Source: Roseburia hominis (lineage in GTDB: Bacteria > Bacillota > Clostridia > Lachnospirales > Lachnospiraceae). Taken from it: 64,000 nucleotides of DNA. A program made the translations under genes and the position numbers. This document shows, piece after piece, positions 18,030 to 26,764 of this stretch. The notes beneath the pieces were generated by a model, which saw nothing but the letters and a program-made list of their open reading frames with translations, searched no databases and was not told the origin of the DNA. The stretch spans positions 62,001 to 126,000 of the forward strand of contig NZ_JADYUI010000005.1 in assembly GCF_021531695.1 (NCBI RefSeq), given 5' to 3'. Numbering within the stretch: the stretch's first letter is position 1; each line of letters starts with the position of its first letter.

Positions 18030-18998
18030 ATGAAAGATATGAAAGTTAGAGAAGATATGCAAAATATGGAAGACAGAGAAAATGTAATAGAAGTATCGCA
18101 TCTGAAAAAGTATTATAAAGATGTAAAAGCTGTAGACGATGTCAGCTTTTCCGTAAAAAAAGGAGAACTCTTTGGCTTTTTAGGAGTAAACGGTGCCGGA
18201 AAATCTACAACAATCAATATGCTTTGTACCTTATTTCCGCCAACGGATGGAAAAGCAACAATTCTTGGAATGGACCTTGGAAAAAATGATGACAAAATAA
18301 AGCATCACATTGGTGTAGTCTATCAGAATAATTGTCTGGATGAACGCTTATCCGTAAAAGAAAATCTTTTGATTCATGGTGGTTTGTATGAAACAGACAA
18401 GGTAAAATTGCAGAAAAATTTATTTCATGTCTGCGAAATTCTAAATCTTTCAGATGTTATAAAAAGACCTTATGGAAAATTATCTGGCGGACAAAAAAGA
18501 CGCGCTGAGATTGCAGCGGCACTCATGCATGCACCGGATATTCTGTTTTTGGATGAGCCAACCACAGGACTTGATCCGGCGACCAGAAAAAGTGTGTGGG
18601 AAACAATTTATACCTTACAAAAAGAGATGGATATGACGGTATTTTTAACAACACATTATATGGAAGAAGCAGCAAAAGCAAATCATATCGGAATTATGGA
18701 AAAAGGGCATCTCATTCAATTCGGAACACCATTTTCTCTGAAAGACAAGTTTGCCAAAGACAGACTTCGTCTGATGCCAAAGGAGGAAAAGAGAAGTGAA
18801 TTGATGGAACAATTGACGAATAGAGGCATACATTACCGTACAAAAGAGAATTTTGTGACGATAACATTAGATCGAACAATGGAGGCTTTTCCATATCTTT
18901 CGGAATATCAGGAAATGATACAGGGATTCGAAGTCATACAGGGAACTATGGATGATGTCTTTTTAAATGCAACGGGAGGAGAGAACACATATGCGTAA
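18030..18998 (+). CDS. ABC exporter ATP-binding protein (DrrA/CcmA type)
   Basis: Cytosolic ATPase of 322 residues driving the ABC-2 permease that follows. Seen: Walker A GVNGAGKST, signature LSGGQKRR, Walker B ILFLDEPTTGLDP, and H-loop LTTHYMEEA, plus a C-terminal extension typical of drug/lipid exporters. ATG 18030 lies 11 nt after GGAGG; ATG 18021 abuts the ribosome binding site and is less likely. The first codons contain a partial 36-bp duplication (ATGCAAAATATG at 18021 and 18057), so 18066 is a third possible start. The exporter substrate is unknown; a lipid, peptide or antibiotic is typical. Confidence 0.9.
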   Translation: MKDMKVREDMQNMEDRENVIEVSHLKKYYKDVKAVDDVSFSVKKGELFGFLGVNGAGKSTTINMLCTLFPPTDGKATILGMDLGKNDDKIKHHIGVVYQNNCLDERLSVKENLLIHGGLYETDKVKLQKNLFHVCEILNLSDVIKRPYGKLSGGQKRRAEIAAALMHAPDILFLDEPTTGLDPATRKSVWETIYTLQKEMDMTVFLTTHYMEEAAKANHIGIMEKGHLIQFGTPFSLKDKFAKDRLRLMPKEEKRSELMEQLTNRGIHYRTKENFVTITLDRTMEAFPYLSEYQEMIQGFEVIQGTMDDVFLNATGGENTYA

Positions 18999-19902
18999 AT
19001 TTTTAAACTTAACCAAAAGAAATTGTCTGGTCTTTTTAAGAGATCGTTCGGCGGTATTTTTTTCCTTACTTTCGATGTTAATTGTCTTAATGCTAATGGG
19101 TGTTTTTCTTGCAAATATGAATGTAGAAAGTGTAACAGGACTTTTAGAACAGTATGGTGGAATAAGAGATGCAGCACTTGATAAAGAAAATGCCGGACAT
19201 CTTGTGCAATATTGGACTTTAGCAGGAATTTTAGTGGTAAATTCACTGACGGTTACTTTGACTGTAATCGGAACTATGATAAGCGATGCACATGAACATC
19301 GTCTGGAGAGCTTTTATGCAGCACCAATCAAAAAAAGTGTGATTGGATTATCCTATATTACTTCTGCGATTTTAATCGGAACCTTATTTTGCTTACTGAC
19401 GTTTTTTGGCGCAGTGATTTACATTGTAATAACCGGTGGAAGCATGCTTTCTGCTGAAGCAGTGGGGAAAATTATTTTATATACATTCATAAATGTTTGT
19501 GTTTTTGCAATTATTCTGTATTTTGTAGCACTTTTCATTAAGAGTAGCAGCGCGTGGTCAGGAATTGCAACCGTTGTCGGAACACTGGTTGGTTTTGTAG
19601 GTGCCATTTATCTTCCGATGGGAGAACTGCCGGAAAAAGTCGGAAATATTTTAAAATATATTCCGATTCTTCACGGAACGTCATTAATGCGCCGCGTCTG
19701 CTGTGAAGACATGTTGGAAAAGACATTTACCGGTGTACCACAAGAAGTTGTCGATATTTATAATGAACATATGGGCATTACAGTAATTATGAATGATAAA
19801 ATAGTTTCTACTGGTACACAGCTCCTTTTTATGGTAGGATGTGGTTGTATAGCATTTCTTTTAATACTTTTTGTTTCAAAAAGGAAACATTTAAGCAGAT
19901 AA
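18991..19902 (+). CDS. ABC-2 type transporter permease
   Basis: Membrane subunit of 303 residues with about six hydrophobic segments (first near residues 20-42, last near 278-298) and a large extracellular loop after the first. The start at 18991 follows GGGAGGAG and overlaps the ATPase gene by 8 bp; the in-frame ATG at 18967 lacks a ribosome binding site. The loop LPMGELPEKVGNILKYIPILHG is typical of ABC-2 exporters of drug or lipid type. Confidence 0.88.
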   Translation: MRKFLNLTKRNCLVFLRDRSAVFFSLLSMLIVLMLMGVFLANMNVESVTGLLEQYGGIRDAALDKENAGHLVQYWTLAGILVVNSLTVTLTVIGTMISDAHEHRLESFYAAPIKKSVIGLSYITSAILIGTLFCLLTFFGAVIYIVITGGSMLSAEAVGKIILYTFINVCVFAIILYFVALFIKSSSAWSGIATVVGTLVGFVGAIYLPMGELPEKVGNILKYIPILHGTSLMRRVCCEDMLEKTFTGVPQEVVDIYNEHMGITVIMNDKIVSTGTQLLFMVGCGCIAFLLILFVSKRKHLSR

Positions 19903-19914
19903 AGGGGAACAGGA

Positions 19915-20352
19915 ATGAAAGTGACCATTTTGGACTTAGAACCGGGAGAAGAAGAAGAAATTATTGTAAAATGTGATAAAATAAATGATAATCTGCAAAA
20001 AATATTAAATAGCATAAAGCAGGGAAACGATAAGCTCAACTTATATAAAAACGGAGATATTTACTTTATAGAGCCGGACGCAATTTATTATTTTGAATCG
20101 GTGGATCAGAAGGTGTTTGCGTATGGAAAGACAGAGGTATATGAGGTGAAAAGCAAGTTATATGAACTGGAAGAAGAACTTCCGGCGAGAGATTTTATGC
20201 GTTCTGCGAAATCGACGATTCTTAATCTGAATAAAATAAAAAGTTTAACGCCTGCATTTGGTGGGAGATTTGAAGCATTGTTAAAAAATGGGGAAAAGGT
20301 TATTATTTCCAGACAATATGTTAATGTTTTAAAAGAGCGTCTGGGAATCTAA
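19915..20352 (+). CDS. LytTR-family DNA-binding regulator without receiver domain
   Basis: A 145-residue protein with a LytTR domain over about residues 45-145: DIYFIEPDAIYYFESVDQKVFAYGK, then RSAKSTILNLNKIKSLTPAFGGRFEALLKNGEKVIISRQYVN (each cited in part). The N-terminal 45 residues are acidic with no response-regulator receiver, so it is not a two-component regulator. Its close partner is the DUF3021 membrane protein 11 bp downstream, the arrangement known from LytTR regulatory systems in which the membrane protein restrains the activator. It probably controls its own operon through the direct repeat at 17927. Confidence 0.87.
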   Translation: MKVTILDLEPGEEEEIIVKCDKINDNLQKILNSIKQGNDKLNLYKNGDIYFIEPDAIYYFESVDQKVFAYGKTEVYEVKSKLYELEEELPARDFMRSAKSTILNLNKIKSLTPAFGGRFEALLKNGEKVIISRQYVNVLKERLGI

Positions 20353-20363
20353 AGGAGGACAAT

Positions 20364-20819
20364 ATGAACAATATTTTAGAAAAAATACGTGCTATTTTTC
20401 AGATGTATCTACAGATTGTTGCACTTGTCATATTGGCCTCGGCCATTTATATCACAGTGTTCTGGGGATATGATTGTGAAGTAGATGGAGATATTTTATG
20501 GCAGATTATGGGGGTATCTGCATTATGCAGTCTGTGTACACCGATTTTAATGTCCCAAAAAGAACTTTCCAAAAGAACAATGTTGTTTCGGGAAATGATA
20601 CATTTCCTTATGATAAATGTAATTGTGCTATTTAGTGGATTTTGCTTCGAATGGTTCTATGTATCAGATTGGAAAATGATTGTTGGTATGGAACTTACGA
20701 TTGTGGCGGTTTATGTTGGAGTTTGTACGATTGCTTATCGTATGAGCCAGAGAACAGCAGAAGAAATGAATCAGAAATTAAAAGAAAGACAGGAAGAGAT
20801 GAAAGATACGGAGAACTGA
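20364..20819 (+). CDS. DUF3021-family membrane protein, partner of the LytTR regulator
   Basis: A 151-residue membrane protein with four hydrophobic segments (about residues 14-34, 43-60, 72-92 and 98-120) and a charged, coiled cytosolic tail EEMNQKLKERQEEMKDTEN. Strong AAAGGAGG precedes the ATG. Gene order and topology fit the DUF3021 proteins encoded beside LytTR regulators. In characterised LytTR systems such membrane partners inhibit the regulator; that role here is inferred. Confidence 0.8.
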   Translation: MNNILEKIRAIFQMYLQIVALVILASAIYITVFWGYDCEVDGDILWQIMGVSALCSLCTPILMSQKELSKRTMLFREMIHFLMINVIVLFSGFCFEWFYVSDWKMIVGMELTIVAVYVGVCTIAYRMSQRTAEEMNQKLKERQEEMKDTEN

Positions 20820-20890
20820 GGAGGTTTTTCGTATCTTCCTTTTCATATAGAAAAAATTTCTGAAAAAAGTATAAAATTTTTTATAAGAAA

Positions 20891-20919
20891 TTGACGAGCT
20901 GGAGTGAGATATTTATATT
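20891..20919 (+). promoter_or_regulatory. Promoter of the RND transporter gene
   Basis: TTGACG, 17-bp spacer, TATATT, about 67 bp ahead of the RND start codon. A short dyad GATACG / CGTATC around 20805-20836 may terminate the preceding operon weakly. Confidence 0.5.
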
Positions 20920-20985
20920 AAAAAATATGAAAAATTTGAGAACGCTACACTAGAAAGATACGAAGGATTAGAAAGCGAGGAAGAA

Positions 20986-23900
20986 ATGATAAAATACAGT
21001 GTGAAGAAGCCATTTACCGTACTTGTTGCGGTAATCATCGTTTTGGTTATAGGCGTGGTTAGTTTAACGGGAATGGAAACAAATCTTTTGCCTGAGATGG
21101 ACATGCCCTATATGATGGTCATTACGACATATCCGGGAGCCAGTCCGGAAAAGGTAGAGGAAAATGTGACGAAACCGATGGAAAGTACACTCGGAACCAT
21201 CAACGGTGTAAAGAGCGTTACCAGTACCAGTGCAGAAAATTATAGCATGGTTATGCTGGAATTTGAGGAAGATACCAATATGGATTCTGCTATGGTAAAG
21301 GTGTCCTCCGGCATCAATCAGATTGAGGGACAATTACCTGATATCTGTGGAACACCGAATGTCATGGAACTTAGCATGGATATGATGGCGACGATGTATG
21401 CCAGTGTAAGCTATGAAGGAAAAGATATTTATGATCTTTCTTCCTTTACAAAAGATACCGTGATTCCATATTTTGAACGACAGGAAGGCGTTGCAAGTGT
21501 ATCTGACGTAGGACTCGTGGAAAAGACGATAGAAGTTCGTTTAAATAAGGAAAAAATTGATGATATCAATGAGCAGATTATGTTGCTTACCAATGACAAA
21601 CTGGCAGATGCAAAATCAAAAATTACGGATTCACAGAATACGATTAATGAGTCCAAAACAGAGCTGGAAGAAAAAGAAAATGATTTAGCAACGAAAAAAG
21701 AAGATACCAGTACGCAGCTTGCAGATGCTACATTGCAGTTAAATCAGGCAGTAGCAACGAAAGCCGCGTATGAATCGCAGCTTGTCAGCTTACAGGCAAG
21801 TAAGACTGCATTAGAAGGAGAAATGCAGATTTATACGGATAAAGGAATTGAAAACTCTTATAACAGTATGAATGGCATGTTTTCTCAAATGCAGTCGGCA
21901 GTTTCTACAATACAACAGCAGATCGGAAGTATGGCGGCTACTCCACAGATCCCTGATACATCACAGATATCTGATACGCCGCAGGAAGAGACCGATAATG
22001 TAAATAATCTTGCGGAAAATGAGGCAAACGAAGTAAGTGAAACATCTTCTGAAAGCAATGTGGTAGCGAATACACAGATTCCGGAACAGTATGCACAAGT
22101 TATGGCATTAGATACAGCGAAGATGCCGGTAGATATTAAGGATGCGATTGATCATCCGGAAAAACTGGAATATTTTAAAACTGCATTGCAGACGCTTCAA
22201 AGTGTGCCGGGTTCTAATATTGATGCAGGCGTAGCTGCTACAGCAGCTGCATTAAATGCCGAATCCTTAAAGCAGGTTTATGATATCGTAAATACAAGAA
22301 TTCCACAGATTAAAACAGAACTTGCCAATCTGGATATCGAGATTATGGCAGCACAAAAAGTCGTAGAACAGATAACCAGTAAAATGGGAACCATTGACGA
22401 TTCTTATAAAGAAGCGGAGTCCGGAAAGATTTCTGCAGCAGCAGGTTTTGGCTCTGGTGAGGCACAGCTTGCAGCTGCCAAAACCGCGTTAGATGATGCA
22501 CAGACAAAATTAGACGAAGCAATGGAAAACTACGAAGATTCCGTAGACGCGGCACTTAAGAATGCCAATCTTGATCAGCTGCTGACTTTAGATTCTCTAT
22601 CCGGAATTATTACAGCGCAGAATTTTTCTATGCCTGCAGGTTATATAGATGACGAAAATGATAACCAGTGGTTGTTGAAAGTCGGGGAGAATTATACATC
22701 TCTGGAAGACTTGAAAAATATGGTTCTTTGCAATATTGATGACATTGGAGATGTGAAACTTGGAGATGTTTCTGATCTTACAATCATTGATAATTCCGGG
22801 GATGCATATGCCAAGGTAAATGGAAATCAGGGTGTGTTACTTTCTATTTTTAAGGGAAGTACATCAGGAACAAGTGATGTGTCTAAGGCATGTAATGAGG
22901 CAATTTCCGACTTGGAAGAAAAATATCCGGGACTGGATATTACACCATTGGTAGATCAGGGTGACTATATTAAGATGATTATTGAAAGCATTGTATCGAG
23001 TATGGTACTTGGTGCATTGCTTGCAATCACTATTCTTGCAATCTTTTTGCGTGACATACGACCGACTCTTGTTGTTGCATTCAGTATACCGTTTAGTGTA
23101 CTTTTTGCTATTGTTATCATGTATTTTACACATATTTCTATTAATATGATGTCACTTGCAGGTCTTTCACTTGCGGTTGGAATGTTGGTAGATAACTCGA
23201 TTGTGGTAATTGAAAATATATATCGTCTGCGTCATCGTGGTCTGGAATCGGCGAGAGCTGCCGTACAGGGTGGAAAACAGGTGGCTGGTGCAATTATCGC
23301 ATCTACGTTGACAACGGTTTGTGTATTTTTGCCAATGGTATTTACCACCGGACTGGTAAGACAGTTAATGCTTCCGTTTGCACTTACGATATCGTTTACT
23401 TTGATTGCATCCCTTATCGTGGCACTTACTGTTGTACCAACCATGGGTTCTGTTTTACTTAGTAAAAAAGTGCCAAAAACACAGGGAATCTTTACAAAAT
23501 TGCAGGATGGATATGAAAAAGTCCTGCGCTTCTGTTTACGGTTTAAAATTGTACCATTGGGAATCGCAGTTGGGCTTTTGGCATTCTGCATTGTTTCTGT
23601 TATGCGGATGGGAATTACGCTTATTCCGGATATGGGCAGTGACCAGATATCTATTACGGTTACCATGCCGGAGGATTATAATAAGGAAGAATCCTATCAA
23701 AGTGCAGATGCAGTTATGGATAAGGTTCTTAAGGTGGATGGTGTGGCATTTGTAGGTGCCATGGATGGAAACAGCTCTTCCGGACTGGTTGGTGGCGGCG
23801 CCATGGGAGGAAACAGTGCAGACCAGTATCAGACATTTACCTTTTATGCATTGCCGGATGAGGATATCACCAAAACAAAAGAAGTAAATGCAATTTGTGA

Positions 23901-25164
23901 TGCAATTAAAGAACAGACGAAAGATATGGACTGCGAGATTACCGTTTCCAACTCCATGATGGGAGAAATGGACGAGATGTTAGGCAGTGGTCTTGAAATT
24001 GATATTTACGGAAACGATTTGACAACATTAACAGAAATCAGTGAAGATTTGGAAGATATGCTTGCCGGGGTGGATGGATTTGAAAATATCAGTAATGGGC
24101 AGGAGGATGCAGATGAGGCAATTCATTTATTGATTGATAAGGATGAAGCAATGCGGCTTGGTATCACGGTAGCACAAATTTATAGCGATATTTCGGATCG
24201 TCTTACAACGGATAAATCCTCAGTTACGCTTGAAGTGGATGACTATGATATGGATGTTAAAATCGTAGATGAAACGGATAATCTGACAAAAGAAAATCTT
24301 CTTGATATGGAATTTGAAACGGAAGGCAAGGATGATGAAGGAAATACGGTTACCGAAACACATAAATTGAGTGATGTGGCAAGATTGGATTATGGTAGTG
24401 GTATTGCATCCATTAATCGTTCCAACAGTGAACGTAAAATGTCGGTTACGGCAGATACAAAATCCGGTTATAATACAACTCTATTATCAAGAAAAGTAGA
24501 GAATTTGTTAGAAGATTATGAGGTACCGGAAGGTTACAGTATTGAATTTGGCGGGGAGACATCAAATGTTACGGATATGATTACGCAGATGGCAAAATTA
24601 ATGTTACTTGCTTTTGTATTGATTTATCTGGTCATGGTGGCACAGTTCCAGAGTCTGTTATCTCCATTTATCGTTATTTTTACCGTTCCGCTTGCATTTA
24701 CCGGAGGATTACTCGGACTTATGATTTCGGGAAAACAGATTTCGCTTATGAGTCTGATTGGATTTCTGGTCTTAATGGGAACGGTTGTTAATAATGGTAT
24801 TGTATTCGTAGATTACACGAATCAGCTTCGAATTGGGGGAATGACGAAAAGGGAAGCACTTGTTGCGACCGGTAAAACACGTATGCGCCCGATTCTTATG
24901 ACGGCTTTAACAACAATTCTTGCAATGCTTGCAATGATTTTCAATCAGAGTACCGGTGGCGAGATGGGACAGGATATGGCAATTGTTGTTACCGGAGGTT
25001 TAATTTATGCAACCTTCATGACACTTTTTATTATTCCTGTCATGTATGATATTTTATACCGCAAACAACCAAAAGTTGTGGATGTAGGAGATGATTCCAT
25101 TGACGACGTACCGGATGATGCGGCAGAATTTATTGCAGAATTAGAGAAAAAAGAGTTGAATTAA
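20986..25164 (+). CDS. RND-family efflux transporter with long coiled-coil insertion
   Basis: A 1392-residue relative of AcrB/SwrC. It has the normal RND frame: TM1 near residue 10, porter domains, a TM block from about 661, and a second half with TM block from about 1200. About 330 residues (roughly 195-525) are inserted in the first extracellular part; they are rich in Ala/Glu/Lys/Gln with heptad-like stretches (KTELEEKENDLATKKED; AQTKLDEAMENYED) and a Ser/Thr/Glu/Asn-rich centre. TM4 reads GMLVDNSIVVIEN (Asp about 736, then Asn), and the TM10 region reads VVNNGIV where AcrB has Lys940. Substrate unknown. GAGGAAGAA precedes the ATG; no membrane-fusion protein is encoded beside it. Confidence 0.9.
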   Translation: MIKYSVKKPFTVLVAVIIVLVIGVVSLTGMETNLLPEMDMPYMMVITTYPGASPEKVEENVTKPMESTLGTINGVKSVTSTSAENYSMVMLEFEEDTNMDSAMVKVSSGINQIEGQLPDICGTPNVMELSMDMMATMYASVSYEGKDIYDLSSFTKDTVIPYFERQEGVASVSDVGLVEKTIEVRLNKEKIDDINEQIMLLTNDKLADAKSKITDSQNTINESKTELEEKENDLATKKEDTSTQLADATLQLNQAVATKAAYESQLVSLQASKTALEGEMQIYTDKGIENSYNSMNGMFSQMQSAVSTIQQQIGSMAATPQIPDTSQISDTPQEETDNVNNLAENEANEVSETSSESNVVANTQIPEQYAQVMALDTAKMPVDIKDAIDHPEKLEYFKTALQTLQSVPGSNIDAGVAATAAALNAESLKQVYDIVNTRIPQIKTELANLDIEIMAAQKVVEQITSKMGTIDDSYKEAESGKISAAAGFGSGEAQLAAAKTALDDAQTKLDEAMENYEDSVDAALKNANLDQLLTLDSLSGIITAQNFSMPAGYIDDENDNQWLLKVGENYTSLEDLKNMVLCNIDDIGDVKLGDVSDLTIIDNSGDAYAKVNGNQGVLLSIFKGSTSGTSDVSKACNEAISDLEEKYPGLDITPLVDQGDYIKMIIESIVSSMVLGALLAITILAIFLRDIRPTLVVAFSIPFSVLFAIVIMYFTHISINMMSLAGLSLAVGMLVDNSIVVIENIYRLRHRGLESARAAVQGGKQVAGAIIASTLTTVCVFLPMVFTTGLVRQLMLPFALTISFTLIASLIVALTVVPTMGSVLLSKKVPKTQGIFTKLQDGYEKVLRFCLRFKIVPLGIAVGLLAFCIVSVMRMGITLIPDMGSDQISITVTMPEDYNKEESYQSADAVMDKVLKVDGVAFVGAMDGNSSSGLVGGGAMGGNSADQYQTFTFYALPDEDITKTKEVNAICDAIKEQTKDMDCEITVSNSMMGEMDEMLGSGLEIDIYGNDLTTLTEISEDLEDMLAGVDGFENISNGQEDADEAIHLLIDKDEAMRLGITVAQIYSDISDRLTTDKSSVTLEVDDYDMDVKIVDETDNLTKENLLDMEFETEGKDDEGNTVTETHKLSDVARLDYGSGIASINRSNSERKMSVTADTKSGYNTTLLSRKVENLLEDYEVPEGYSIEFGGETSNVTDMITQMAKLMLLAFVLIYLVMVAQFQSLLSPFIVIFTVPLAFTGGLLGLMISGKQISLMSLIGFLVLMGTVVNNGIVFVDYTNQLRIGGMTKREALVATGKTRMRPILMTALTTILAMLAMIFNQSTGGEMGQDMAIVVTGGLIYATFMTLFIIPVMYDILYRKQPKVVDVGDDSIDDVPDDAAEFIAELEKKELN

Positions 25165-25165
25165 A

Positions 25166-25264
25166 CCCGAATTATTCACCCGCCAAGTGAAATCATAAAT
25201 TCAGCTTACAAGCAAGCTTGACGCACGAATTACAGATTTCACTTGGCTGCTGTGAATAATTCGG
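25166..25264 (-). repeat. Modular palindromic element, short copy B (inverted)
   Basis: A 99-bp copy of the element at 17682, in the opposite orientation. It keeps the CCCGAATTATTCAC ends and the module bounded by GCCAAGTGAAA / TTTCACTTGGC but lacks the ACCACCACACAG hairpin module. It begins 1 bp after the RND stop codon, like copy A after its upstream gene. One terminal G is missing at its right end. Confidence 0.85.
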
Positions 25265-25394
25265 AATAAAGATTTTACACTTATTTTACCAGATTCTGGT
25301 TTTAGATTTTACATTTCCTGCATATGATAATTAGGTAACAGTATGAGAAAATGAGAAAAAACGAGGGAAAAAGCAAGAAGGAAAGTAAATAAGA

Positions 25395-26114
25395 ATGGGA
25401 AATAAGGGTAAAACGAAAAAAATGGTCAGATTTGAAGTTTTAGAAAACAAAGATGCCACGAAAGAAAAAAACGTACAGGAAGCATTAAATTCAAAAAGAG
25501 CGCAGAAACTAAAAGCAGACTTACTGGAAGCAGATAATATTTTGCGGAATGAATATGCAATTAATTTATTGCTATTTAAGCTGAAAATGATTAATATTGA
25601 ATTAGAAAAAAAATATACACGCGCAGTAATAAGAAATATCGATAGCAGAATAAAATCAGCTGATAGTATTATAAAGAAATTACAGCGGAAGGGCTATGAC
25701 ATTTCTTATGCTGTTGCGGAGGAAAAATTAAATGATATTGCAGGAATCCGGGCAGTCTGTTTCTTTGTGGATGATGTTTATGAAATTGCCGAGTTGTTAA
25801 AACGGCAAAAAGATATAAAATTGATAAAAGAAAAAGATTATATCAAAGAACCAAAAAAGAACGGATATCAGAGCCTGCATTTGATTATGCAGGTTCCTTT
25901 TTTTGCCGGAGAAACATGCATTTATCAAAAAATCGAGGTGCAGCTTCGTACTGCGATTATGGATTCCTGGGCAGAGCTTGATAATCAGCTTTGTTATAAG
26001 AAAGAATTTTTAAATACAGAAAATGCCGAGGAAGAGTTAAAAGCTTATTCGCAGCTTGTCGTAAAAATGGATAAACAGATGCTTCAGCTGCGCAAACAGA
26101 TTAAGAAATTATAA
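25395..26114 (+). CDS. Small alarmone synthetase (RelA/SpoT synthetase domain, YjbM/YwaC type)
   Basis: A 239-residue (p)ppGpp synthetase without hydrolase, TGS or ACT domains. Seen: DSRIKSADSIIKKLQRKG (ATP-binding Arg/Lys), NDIAGIRAVCFF with the metal-binding Asp, the GTP-binding KEPKKNGYQSLHLI, and EVQLRTAIMDSWAEL. The usual EH pair after WAxL is DN here (WAELDNQLCYK), a variation that might affect activity or may be clade-specific. A coiled C-terminal tail could support oligomerisation. The start codon is preceded by AGAAGGAAAG. It is followed by a HAD hydrolase and the AraC regulator of the galactan locus. Confidence 0.88.
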   Translation: MGNKGKTKKMVRFEVLENKDATKEKNVQEALNSKRAQKLKADLLEADNILRNEYAINLLLFKLKMINIELEKKYTRAVIRNIDSRIKSADSIIKKLQRKGYDISYAVAEEKLNDIAGIRAVCFFVDDVYEIAELLKRQKDIKLIKEKDYIKEPKKNGYQSLHLIMQVPFFAGETCIYQKIEVQLRTAIMDSWAELDNQLCYKKEFLNTENAEEELKAYSQLVVKMDKQMLQLRKQIKKL

Positions 26115-26137
26115 AGCCTGGAAGAAAGAGGATACTT

Positions 26138-26743
26138 ATGATTAAAAATATTGTTTTGGATGTTGGAAATGTGTTGGTGGATTATTGTTGGCAATCTTAT
26201 ATTGATTCATTTGGGTTTTCGGAAGAAACCGCAAAGCGTGTGGCAGATGCAACGGTCTTAAATCAGACATGGGATGAATATGACAGAGGTGTTTTAACGG
26301 ATGAAGAAGTATTAAACCGCTTTATCAAAAATGATCCGGCAATCGAAAAAGAACTTCGGATTTTTTCCGCGAACTTAAGTGGCATTATTAAAGAATTTCC
26401 ATATACCAGACAATGGATTTTAGATTTAAAGGCACAGGGCTTTCAAGTATATATTCTTTCTAATTTCGGCTCAAAGTGCATGAGAGACTGTAAGGATGAG
26501 ATGGGATTCGTACCACTGGTGGATGGCGCACTGTTTTCTTATGAGGAGAAAGTGGTGAAGCCGGATGATGCAATTTATCAGAAATTATATAAGCGTTTTC
26601 ATCTGAAACCGGAGGAATGCCTGTTTTTTGATGACAGGGAGGATAATATCAAAGCGGCAATTGAAAACGGGATGCATGGAATTGTATTTAAAAGTTATGA
26701 GCAGGCGAAGGAAGCGATTGCAAAATTGAAAGAGGAATTGTAG
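26138..26743 (+). CDS. HAD-family phosphatase, YihX-like
   Basis: A 201-residue HAD-IA hydrolase. Motif I reads LDVGNVLVDY with Gly at the position of the second Asp, as in the YihX group; motif II is ILSNFG, motif III Lys in EKVVKPDDAIYQ, motif IV FFDDREDNIKAA. E. coli YihX is an alpha-glucose-1-phosphate phosphatase, so a sugar-phosphate substrate is plausible but not shown. It lies 23 bp after the alarmone synthetase and 21 bp before the AraC gene, so the three may share a transcript. Confidence 0.82.
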   Translation: MIKNIVLDVGNVLVDYCWQSYIDSFGFSEETAKRVADATVLNQTWDEYDRGVLTDEEVLNRFIKNDPAIEKELRIFSANLSGIIKEFPYTRQWILDLKAQGFQVYILSNFGSKCMRDCKDEMGFVPLVDGALFSYEEKVVKPDDAIYQKLYKRFHLKPEECLFFDDREDNIKAAIENGMHGIVFKSYEQAKEAIAKLKEEL

Positions 26744-26764
26744 CCACGGATAAAGGGGAAGGGT

